From assembly GCA_002477505.1 (NCBI GenBank), contig DLQB01000148.1, positions 1,547 through 13,609 on the forward strand: a DNA stretch of 12,063 nucleotides. The letters run 5' to 3'. The first letter of the stretch is position 1; each line of letters starts with the position of its first letter. The notes beneath the pieces are model-generated. The model was not told the DNA's origin. It saw nothing but the letters and a program-made list of their open reading frames with translations, and did not search any database. A program made the translations under genes and the position numbers. Source of the stretch: Flavobacteriales bacterium UBA7443 (GTDB taxonomy: Bacteria; Bacteroidota; Bacteroidia; Flavobacteriales_D; Sanyastnellaceae). This document shows, piece after piece, positions 1 through 6,196 of this stretch.

Positions 1-472
1 CCGAAAGAAGACCATTCCTCCGGCGCGGGTTTATTCTTCGAATGGAAAGCGTTGGTCGCCTCAACGGCAATCGGTGGGGAGGTGCAACAGCGCCCAGATT
101 TACCTGTCCGAAGTGCACGCCAAGGGCGACCCGGCAGATTACATAGAAGTGCGCAATGCGGCGCAGGAACCATGCGATTTGGAAGGGTGGGAGTTGACGG
201 ACAATCAGGAGCAGCCAGGACTGGTCTTTGGGACAATGATTTTGCCTTCGGGAGGTTGTTGGCTGGGTTATGAATCGGGCAAGGGATCGTTTTCTTTTGG
301 AATTTCTGCAGAGTCGGAAATCATTTATTTGAAAATTCCATCGGGAGAGGTGCGCTCTTGGACGCTGCCGCTTGCAGAGAAAAAACGGTCTGTATCCTTT
401 GATATGCTTGGGAATAATTGGTTTTCAGCACCTTCTCCGGGCAGTGCCAACCCCGACGACTCAAGCGACTAA
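1..472 (+). CDS. Lamin-tail-domain protein, C-terminal part (gene cut by window start)
   Basis: The reading frame is open from the first bases (codons begin at base 2) to TAA at 470-472, giving about 156 residues with no convincing start, so the 5' end lies outside the window. A GTG at 74 is in frame but is followed by no signal peptide and would cut into a linker, so I do not take it as the start. From about base 89 the protein matches the lamin tail domain (LTD, an immunoglobulin-like beta fold of secreted bacterial proteins): IYLSEVHAKGDPADYIEVRN, then CDLEGWELTD, a hydrophobic LPSGG turn, and a closing GNNW..SPGSAN. The residues before it (NGKRW..SVGRCN) resemble the same closing motif, so another LTD-like module may precede. 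The protein ends just after the LTD with no visible type IX sorting domain. LTD proteins are usually extracellular or nuclease/CotH-associated; the specific role here is unknown. Confidence 0.7.
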   Translation, partial: RKKTIPPARVYSSNGKRWSPQRQSVGRCNSAQIYLSEVHAKGDPADYIEVRNAAQEPCDLEGWELTDNQEQPGLVFGTMILPSGGCWLGYESGKGSFSFGISAESEIIYLKIPSGEVRSWTLPLAEKKRSVSFDMLGNNWFSAPSPGSANPDDSSD

Positions 473-494
473 TCAGTTTTGTCCACAAGATGTC

Positions 495-525
495 TTGGGT
501 TGTAAACATCCGTTTGCTATCTTCG
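495..525 (+). promoter_or_regulatory. Bacteroidota-type promoter for rplM operon
   Basis: TTG at 495-497, a 20-base spacer, and TATCTTCG at 518-525 fit the Bacteroidota sigma consensus TTG-N(17-23)-TAnnTTTG with one mismatch in the -7 box. The box is followed by GCACCC, a context often seen at flavobacterial promoters. The predicted transcription start is near 530-533, leaving a leader of roughly 40 bases before the GTG of rplM. It is the only good candidate in the 98-base spacer between the LTD gene and rplM. Confidence 0.6.
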
Positions 526-528
526 CAC

Positions 529-542
529 CCCCAATTTTGGGG
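529..542 (+). other. Inverted repeat at predicted 5' end of rplM mRNA
   Basis: CCCCAA-TT-TTGGGG is a perfect inverted repeat with a 2-base centre; as RNA it would form about five pairs around a 4-base loop. It starts within a few bases of the predicted transcription start. No T-tract follows, so it is not an intrinsic terminator for the LTD gene. It could stabilise the 5' end of the mRNA or act as an operator or regulatory leader. Function is not established. Confidence 0.4.
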
Positions 543-570
543 AGAATTCGAACATTCAAAACATTGAGCT

Positions 571-1020
571 GTGGATACTTTGAGCTACAAAACCCGCTCC
601 ATCAATAAGGAGAACGCCGACAAGAAGTGGTTGGTCGTTGATGCTGAAGGCCAAACTTTGGGCCGATTGGCATCCGAAGTTGCTAAGCGATTGCGTGGAA
701 AGCACAAGCCGAATTTTACACCCCATGCCGACTGTGGCGACTTCGTGATTGTGGTCAATGCAGAGAAGGTTGTTTTGACAGGAAAGAAGTGGGAGCAAAA
801 GGAATACATCCGTTACACGGGTTATCCAGGTGGTCAGCGAAAGCGCACAGCCATTGAGCAATTGAAGCGAAAGCCTTTTGCCTTGGTCGAGGACGCGGTC
901 CGCGGCATGCTGCCAAAGAATACACTCGGACGAGAAATTTTCCGCAACCTGCATGTATATGTAGGCCCGGATCACAAACATGATGCTCAACAGCCTGAGC
1001 AATTCACATTGAACGCTTGA
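571..1020 (+). CDS. rplM: 50S ribosomal protein L13
   Basis: 149 residues, the normal length for Bacteroidota L13. L13 is an early-assembling protein of the large subunit that binds 23S rRNA. Family blocks run in order: N-terminal MDTLSYKT, WLVVDAEGQTLGRLAS, the HADCGDFVIVVNA core, YTGYPGGQ, GMLPKNTLGR and a C-terminal DHKHDAQQP. The start is GTG at 571; it is chosen because MDTLSYKT is the typical N-terminus in this phylum and no in-frame ATG lies nearby. No Shine-Dalgarno sequence is visible, as is common in Bacteroidota. It is first in the rplM-rpsI-rpsB-tsf block, 23 bases before rpsI, behind a recognisable promoter. Confidence 0.97.
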   Translation: MDTLSYKTRSINKENADKKWLVVDAEGQTLGRLASEVAKRLRGKHKPNFTPHADCGDFVIVVNAEKVVLTGKKWEQKEYIRYTGYPGGQRKRTAIEQLKRKPFALVEDAVRGMLPKNTLGREIFRNLHVYVGPDHKHDAQQPEQFTLNA

Positions 1021-1043
1021 TTCAAGCTTGATCATTACATCGA

Positions 1044-1430
1044 ATGGAAGTCATCAACACATCTGGCCGAAGAAAGACCGCAGTTGCGCGTTTGTACTTG
1101 AAGCCCGGAAAAGGAAACGTTACTGTGAACAAGCGGGACGTGGCGTCTTACTTCAGCACCTCCGTGTTGCAGTACAAAATTAATCAGCCGTTCATGCTGA
1201 CCGAGACGATCGGTCAATACGACGTTCAAGTGAACGTTGATGGCGGTGGCATCACCGGACAAGCGGAAGCAGTCCGATTGGCGATTTCAAAAGCCTTGAT
1301 CGAAATCAACCCAGACTGGAAGTCTGCGTTGAAGCAAGTAGGCCTCACCACTCGTGATCCACGAATGGTTGAGCGTAAGAAATTCGGTCAGAAGAAAGCA
1401 CGTAAGAAGTCGCAGTTCTCTAAGCGTTAA
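1044..1430 (+). CDS. rpsI: 30S ribosomal protein S9
   Basis: 128 residues, the usual length. S9 sits in the head of the small subunit, and its basic C-terminal tail reaches the P-site tRNA. The protein shows SGRRKTAVARLYL near the N-terminus, the GGGITGQAEAVRLAI block, LTTRDPRMVERKK, and the basic end KKARKKSQFSKR, whose final Lys-Arg is the tRNA-contacting feature of the family. It starts with ATG 23 bases after rplM, the standard rplM-rpsI pair, so the two are very likely co-transcribed. Nothing is unusual in length or composition. Confidence 0.97.
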   Translation: MEVINTSGRRKTAVARLYLKPGKGNVTVNKRDVASYFSTSVLQYKINQPFMLTETIGQYDVQVNVDGGGITGQAEAVRLAISKALIEINPDWKSALKQVGLTTRDPRMVERKKFGQKKARKKSQFSKR

Positions 1431-1465
1431 TCGAATCGATCAGAACATTATAATTTGTTTAGCAT

Positions 1466-1508
1466 CCAAATTCTTTGGACTCGCGCATTCTGCGGCTACC
1501 AGAGAATT
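1466..1508 (+). promoter_or_regulatory. Possible structured leader upstream of rpsB
   Basis: In the 99-base rpsI-rpsB spacer, AATTCTTTGG (1469-1478) can pair along all ten bases with CCAGAGAATT (1499-1508), with one G-U pair, across a 20-base loop. The same 5' arm can instead form a small hairpin, CCAAA (1466-1470) with TTTGG (1474-1478) around TTC. The two structures exclude each other. No T-tract follows, so neither looks like a terminator. The element ends 21 bases before the rpsB ATG, where ribosomal-protein autoregulatory leaders are often found. Conservation was not checked. Confidence 0.4.
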
Positions 1509-1529
1509 GCTTAAACCAGGAAAGTAAAC

Positions 1530-2417
1530 ATGGAAAACACAACCTTCGAGCAAATGCTCCAAGCCGGAGTTCACTTCGGCCACCTCAAGCGCAAGTGGAA
1601 CCCGCACATGGCGCCGTACATCTTCACAGAGAAGAAAGGCATTCACATCATTGACTTGCACAAAACAGGCGTGAAGCTTGACGAGGCAGCAGCAGCAATG
1701 AAGCAAATCGCCAAGAGCGGAAAGAAAATCTTGTTCGTTGCAACGAAGAAGCAAGCCAAAGAAATTGTCGCGGAGCGCGTGAAGGCAGTAGGCATGCCCT
1801 ATGTCACGGAACGTTGGTCGGGAGGTATGTTGACGAACTTTGCCACGATCCGAAAGGCGGTGCGCAAGATGTCGCAGATCGACAAAATGGAGCAGGACGG
1901 TACGCTGAACACCATGTCCAAGCGTGAGCGCTTGCAAGTCAGCCGTCAGCGTGCGAAATTGGAAAAGAACCTCGGTTCCATCTCTGATTTGAACCGCACC
2001 CCTTCTGCGATTTTCATTGTCGACGTTGTAAAGGAGAACATTGCGCTTGCTGAGGCACGCAAACTAGGCATCCCTGTATTTGCCATGGTGGACACCAACT
2101 CGGACCCACGTCCGGTTGATTTCCCCATTCCAGCCAATGACGACGCGAGTCGATCCATCGCTTTGGTATTGGATGTTTTGGTTCAAGCCGTAGCGGAAGG
2201 ATTGCAAGACCGCAAAGCGGACAAAGATCAGGCAGACGCGCATGCAGCGGCTAAGAAAGCAACAGCAGAAGCGGCGAAAGCGGCGAAAGAGGAAGCACCC
2301 GCTGAAGCACAGGCTGAAGTTCCTGCTGAAGCGCCGGCTGAAGCACCGGCTGAAGCTCCCGCGCTAGCAGAGGAAGCTCCAGCAGCAGAGGACAAGTCAG
2401 ACGAAAAGAAGGCCTAA
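1530..2417 (+). CDS. rpsB: 30S ribosomal protein S2 with Ala/Glu/Pro-rich C-terminal tail
   Basis: S2 is a late-assembling small-subunit protein that sits between head and body and helps dock S1. Residues 1 to about 228 are standard S2: GVHFGHLKRKWNPHMAPYI near the N-terminus, the KKILFVATKKQAKEIV block, YVTERWSGGMLTNF, and PVFAMVDTNSDP before the IPANDDASRSI block. Residues 229-295 are an added low-complexity tail rich in Ala, Glu, Lys and Pro, including five units of an AEAP-like repeat. Acidic/Ala tails on S2 occur in some bacteria, but this one makes the protein longer than the 225-260 residues common for the family. AGGA at 1518-1521, eight bases before the ATG, is one of the few Shine-Dalgarno-like sites here. 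The next gene, tsf, is the usual partner. Confidence 0.97.
   Translation: MENTTFEQMLQAGVHFGHLKRKWNPHMAPYIFTEKKGIHIIDLHKTGVKLDEAAAAMKQIAKSGKKILFVATKKQAKEIVAERVKAVGMPYVTERWSGGMLTNFATIRKAVRKMSQIDKMEQDGTLNTMSKRERLQVSRQRAKLEKNLGSISDLNRTPSAIFIVDVVKENIALAEARKLGIPVFAMVDTNSDPRPVDFPIPANDDASRSIALVLDVLVQAVAEGLQDRKADKDQADAHAAAKKATAEAAKAAKEEAPAEAQAEVPAEAPAEAPAEAPALAEEAPAAEDKSDEKKA
2301..2360 (+). repeat. 12-bp tandem repeat in the rpsB 3' end
   Basis: GCTGAAG recurs at 2301, 2313, 2325, 2337 and 2349, an exact 12-base period over five units. Each unit encodes four residues (AEAQ, AEVP, then AEAP units) starting at residue 258 of S2. The period is a multiple of three, so copy-number change by slippage would lengthen or shorten the tail without a frameshift. 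Units differ at some positions, so the array is not fully homogeneous. Confidence 0.85.
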
Positions 2418-2438
2418 CCCTTTTTTGATTTAGAACCC

Positions 2439-2460
2439 GCGGCGGTTGGTAAGCCGTCGC
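2439..2460 (+). other. Hairpin in rpsB-tsf spacer
   Basis: GCGGCGG (2439-2445) pairs with CCGTCGC (2454-2460) over seven bases, including one G-U pair, around an 8-base loop. No T-tract follows, so it is unlikely to terminate transcription. It ends 15 bases before the tsf ATG. It could adjust the S2 to EF-Ts ratio by RNA processing or stability, but this is inference. Confidence 0.35.
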
Positions 2461-2475
2461 AAATAACCATTTCAT

Positions 2476-3300
2476 ATGAGCATTACAGCTGCAGAAGTGA
2501 ACAAGCTCCGTAAGCATACGGGAGCAGGCATGATGGATTGTAAGAAAGCCCTGACAGAAGCAGAAGGCGATTTTGACAAGGCCATTGAAATCCTTCGATT
2601 GAAGGGACAAAAGGTTGCTGCCAAGCGCGGTGATCGTGAAACAGGCGAAGGAGCGATTTTGGCGAGCACGAACGGTGCTGGCGATTTCGGTGCCTTGATT
2701 GGCTTGAACTGTGAAACGGATTTTGTTGCAAAGAATGAAGAGTTCGTTGCAGTGGCGCAGAGCATTTTGGACGTAGCCTTGAACGGTCAATTGACTTCCA
2801 AAGATGAGCTTTTGGCACAAACGTTCCCAGGTGAGAGCATTACCATTGCAGAGAAAATTACAGAGCAAATCGGTAAAATTGGTGAGAAGATTGAAATCGG
2901 ATCTTTTGACACCCTCGCGGGCGCTCAAGTATCTGCTTACATCCACCCTGGAAACCGATTGGCAACGTTGGTTGCATTTGACGGCAATGTTGGCGATGGC
3001 GGACGTGATGTCGCGATGCAGGCAGCTGCGATGGCTCCCGTCGCTTTGGATGAGTCAACCATTCCTGCAGATCTCATTGAGAAGGAACGGGCAATTGGTA
3101 AGGAATTGGCGATTCAAGAAGGCAAGCCAGAAGAGATGGCCGCTAAGATTGCTGAAGGCCGCTTGAAGAAGTGGTTTAAGGAGGCGACACTGGTGAATCA
3201 AGCGTTCATCAAAGACGGAAAGATGAACATTGCACAATACGTTGACTCGTTGAGCAGCGGTGCGAAGGCCACGGGATTCTGCCGAGCAGCGCTCGACTGA
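2476..3300 (+). CDS. tsf: Translation elongation factor Ts
   Basis: EF-Ts is the nucleotide exchange factor that releases GDP from EF-Tu in the cytoplasm. The 274-residue protein has the N-terminal UBA-like helical module at about residues 3-42 (VNKLRKHTGAGMMDCKKAL) and the diagnostic TDFVAKNEEF motif at 81-90, whose TDFVA core contacts EF-Tu. Later blocks include VSAYIHPGNRLATLV, DVAMQAAAMAP and the C-terminal LVNQAFIKDGKMNIAQYV. Length is normal for the phylum. The gene follows rpsB by 58 bases, the nearly universal rpsB-tsf pairing, and is followed by an intrinsic terminator that should end the ribosomal-protein transcript. Confidence 0.97.
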   Translation: MSITAAEVNKLRKHTGAGMMDCKKALTEAEGDFDKAIEILRLKGQKVAAKRGDRETGEGAILASTNGAGDFGALIGLNCETDFVAKNEEFVAVAQSILDVALNGQLTSKDELLAQTFPGESITIAEKITEQIGKIGEKIEIGSFDTLAGAQVSAYIHPGNRLATLVAFDGNVGDGGRDVAMQAAAMAPVALDESTIPADLIEKERAIGKELAIQEGKPEEMAAKIAEGRLKKWFKEATLVNQAFIKDGKMNIAQYVDSLSSGAKATGFCRAALD

Positions 3301-3320
3301 ACCACCGGAAATAAGATTGA

Positions 3321-4112
<792 letters not shown>

Positions 4113-4122
4113 TGGCAAGGTC

Positions 4123-4686
4123 ATGACAGAGGAAATTCAAATGGCGTTAGACATGGCGCGTGAAGCCATGGACAAGGGCATCAAGCACATGGAGTCGGAA
4201 CTTCAGAAAATTCGCGCAGGCAAGGCACATCCCGCCATGTTGGACAGTGTGAAAGTAGAATATTACGGGTCCATGACACCGTTGAGTCAAGTTTCCAATG
4301 TGAATTCAGCGGATGCGCGCACCCTAACCGTTCAGGTCTGGGAAAAGGACATGCTTGATCCGGTCGCAACGGCCATCATCAATGCCAATTTGGGCCTCAA
4401 TCCGATGAACAATGGCGAGTCCATCCTCATCAACATTCCCCCGCTCACGGAAGAGCGTCGGCGCGACTTGACCAAGCGGGCGCGTTCAGAGGGAGAGCAC
4501 GCGCGGGTTTCGGTTCGCAATGCGCGCAAAGAAGCGAACGATTTCATCAAAGCGGCCAAATCCGATGGCCTCAGTGAAGATTTAGCGAAAGACGGAGAGA
4601 ACGAGGTGCAAAAACTCACCGATCAATTCATCAAAAAAATTGATGAAGTCTTGTCTGCGAAAGAAGCAGACATCATGACTGTATAA
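4123..4686 (+). CDS. frr: Ribosome recycling factor
   Basis: RRF works with EF-G to split the post-termination ribosome into subunits. The 187-residue protein has the usual two-domain pattern: an N-terminal helix ending HMESELQKIRAGKAHPAMLD, the small beta domain (VEYYGSMTPLSQVSNVN, then the ANLGLNPMNNGESILINIPP stretch), and long C-terminal helices with LTEERRRDL, VRNARKEAND and a closing EADIMTV. The ATG at 4123 gives the phylum-typical N-terminus; the later in-frame ATG at 4141 would remove part of the first helix. It lies 10 bases after pyrH and converges on dxr, with stops 24 bases apart. Confidence 0.97.
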   Translation: MTEEIQMALDMAREAMDKGIKHMESELQKIRAGKAHPAMLDSVKVEYYGSMTPLSQVSNVNSADARTLTVQVWEKDMLDPVATAIINANLGLNPMNNGESILINIPPLTEERRRDLTKRARSEGEHARVSVRNARKEANDFIKAAKSDGLSEDLAKDGENEVQKLTDQFIKKIDEVLSAKEADIMTV

Positions 4687-4697
4687 CGACGGTTTTC

Positions 4698-4713
4698 TGA
4701 ATCGAGCGATTCA
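4698..4713. terminator. Symmetrical hairpin between convergent frr and dxr (possible bidirectional terminator)
   Basis: TGAATCG-AG-CGATTCA is a perfect seven-base inverted repeat lying between the frr stop and the dxr stop and including the dxr TGA. A terminator serving both convergent genes would be expected here. However, neither side carries a clear T-tract, so termination efficiency is doubtful; it may instead mark a 3' end protected from exonucleases. Confidence 0.35.
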
Positions 4714-5877
4714 AGCCTTGAACTCCTGCGCAACTGCGCGCGCCTCAGAATCGGAGGCAATCAAAGCCTCCAAATCGGGTTTTTGCTGCCAAGAGACAGT
4801 AGCAAGTGCATGCTCGAGAATGTCGGTCATTCCCGTGAACGAAACCTCATCGGACAGAAAACGAGCCACAGCGATCTCGTTAGCGGCATTGAGAACCGCT
4901 GCCGCGTTGCCGCCTTTGTTGCCCGCATCGAAGGCCAACTGCAGATTCCGAAAGGCTTCCAAATCGGGCTGTTCAAACGTGAGTTGCGGATAATCCATGA
5001 AGCTGAATCGGTCAAATGCATTCGGCAAGCGGTGGGGGTAGCCCAAGGCATACTGGATGGGCAGTTTCATGTCCGGTAAGCCCAATTGAGCTTTGATTGA
5101 ACCATCTTGAAATTGGACACAGCTGTGCACAATGCTTTGCGGATGAACGACCACATCGATTTGGTCCATGCGCAAATCGAACAGCCATTTGGCCTCAATA
5201 ACCTCGAGTCCTTTGTTCATCATGGACGCGCTGTCGATGGTAATTTTGGCTCCCATGTCCCAATTGGGATGCTTCAAGGCTTGTGCTTTGGTCACGGCTT
5301 CCAACTGAGAGCGGTTCATTCCGCGAAACGGTCCACCGGAAGCAGTGAGAATGATTTTCTCAATCGGGTTCAGTACTTCGCCCGCCAAACATTGATAGAT
5401 CGCGCTGTGCTCTGAATCCACAGGGTGAATATCTACACCAGCCTGAAGAGCGGCCGCCATCACCAATTCGCCTGCCACAACGAGTGTCTCTTTGTTGGCA
5501 AGTGCAATGTCTTTGCCGGCTCGGATGGCGCGCAAGGTGGGCCGCAATCCAGCAGCTCCAACCAGCGCCGTCAGCACCATATTCACCCCTTCCATTTCCA
5601 CCACTTGTTCCAGGGCCTCTGGGCCAGCATAAACTTTGATGCCTTCGTCGAACAATGTGGCATTGACCTCTTGGAATAATTCTCGTTGACCAATGACAAC
5701 GGCATTGGGGCGAAACTCAAGGGCTTGCGCAATGAGCAGGTCGGCGTTGCGGTGCGCCGAAAGCACTTCGACATGCAGCCGATCTTCTTGTTCACGGATC
5801 ACGTCGAGCGCCTGGGTTCCGATGGAACCGGTGCTTCCTAAAATCGCGATGCCACGGGTTGTGTCAGAATCGCTCAC
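4711..5877 (-). CDS. dxr: 1-deoxy-D-xylulose-5-phosphate reductoisomerase
   Basis: DXR converts DXP to 2-C-methyl-D-erythritol 4-phosphate using NADPH and a divalent metal, the committed step of the MEP isoprenoid pathway and the target of fosmidomycin. The 388-residue protein has the NADPH-binding GSTGSIG (14-20), ANKETLV (127-133), DSEHSA (154-159), ASGGPFR (179-185), H203 in HPNWDMG, SASMMNKGLE (216-225) and HPQSIVHS (245-252). D154, E156 and E225 correspond to the metal ligands of the E. coli enzyme; all are present, so it should be active. The start is GTG at 5877, overlapping the TGA of the upstream SufT-like gene as GTGA, which suggests translational coupling. It is last in the lysS operon. 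Confidence 0.96.
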   Translation of the reverse strand: MSDSDTTRGIAILGSTGSIGTQALDVIREQEDRLHVEVLSAHRNADLLIAQALEFRPNAVVIGQRELFQEVNATLFDEGIKVYAGPEALEQVVEMEGVNMVLTALVGAAGLRPTLRAIRAGKDIALANKETLVVAGELVMAAALQAGVDIHPVDSEHSAIYQCLAGEVLNPIEKIILTASGGPFRGMNRSQLEAVTKAQALKHPNWDMGAKITIDSASMMNKGLEVIEAKWLFDLRMDQIDVVVHPQSIVHSCVQFQDGSIKAQLGLPDMKLPIQYALGYPHRLPNAFDRFSFMDYPQLTFEQPDLEAFRNLQLAFDAGNKGGNAAAVLNAANEIAVARFLSDEVSFTGMTDILEHALATVSWQQKPDLEALIASDSEARAVAQEFKA

Positions 5878-6185
5878 AAGAAACCGAGTTCGAGTTTTGC
5901 TTCTTCACTCATCATGTCTTGCGTCCAGGGCGGTTCGAAAACAATATTGACTTTCGCTCCGGTAGCCCCTTCGATTTTCCCGACCTTTTCCTCGACATCT
6001 GCCGGTAAACTTTCCGCAACGGGACAGTTGGGGGAGGTCAGGGTCATTTCGATATGAACGAAGCCGTCTTCGGTGATTTTCACTTCATAGATGAGACCTA
6101 GCTCATAAATGTCGACCGGAATTTCCGGGTCAAAGATGGACTTGAGGACCTCAATGACGGTGGATTGTTGAAAGGGTGCGGGCAT
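5874..6185 (-). CDS. SufT/MIP18-family (DUF59) iron-sulfur assembly protein
   Basis: A 103-residue single-domain protein of the DUF59/MIP18 family, whose members (SufT, the PaaD-like proteins, eukaryotic CIA2) help load Fe-S clusters into target proteins. Key blocks are FDPEIPVDIYELGLIYEV (18-35), MTLTSPNCPVAESLP (47-61) with the conserved Cys54, and a C-terminal PPWTQDMMSEEAKLELGFL. In Bacteroidota the same protein is often found beside suf genes; here it sits between lysS and dxr instead. It follows lysS by 11 bases and overlaps dxr by four. The placement may serve MEP-pathway Fe-S enzymes (IspG, IspH), which is inference. The symbol sufT is plausible but not certain, so none is given. Confidence 0.9.
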   Translation of the reverse strand: MPAPFQQSTVIEVLKSIFDPEIPVDIYELGLIYEVKITEDGFVHIEMTLTSPNCPVAESLPADVEEKVGKIEGATGAKVNIVFEPPWTQDMMSEEAKLELGFL

Positions 6186-6196
6186 GGTAATGATCC

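Noticed and set aside
543..556. AGAATTCGAACATT matches 11946-11959 exactly, with a CATTGA at the same later offset in both places.
   Set aside because: One copy lies in an rplM leader and the other inside a coding sequence. A 14-base match in a 12-kb window is not far from chance (roughly 0.3 expected pairs), and nothing links the two sites.
1449..1457. TATAATTTG as a promoter -7 box for rpsB.
   Set aside because: The spacing between TA and TTTG is one or three bases, not two, and no properly spaced TTG lies upstream.
2418..2434. T-rich run after the rpsB stop as a possible terminator.
   Set aside because: No stable stem precedes the T-run; the only good hairpin in the spacer lies downstream of it.
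2251..2946. Long minus-strand open frame (231 codons) across rpsB and tsf.
   Set aside because: It is a shadow of the real genes; its Leu/Pro/Gln-rich end is the complement of the S2 repeat tail and it matches no family I know.
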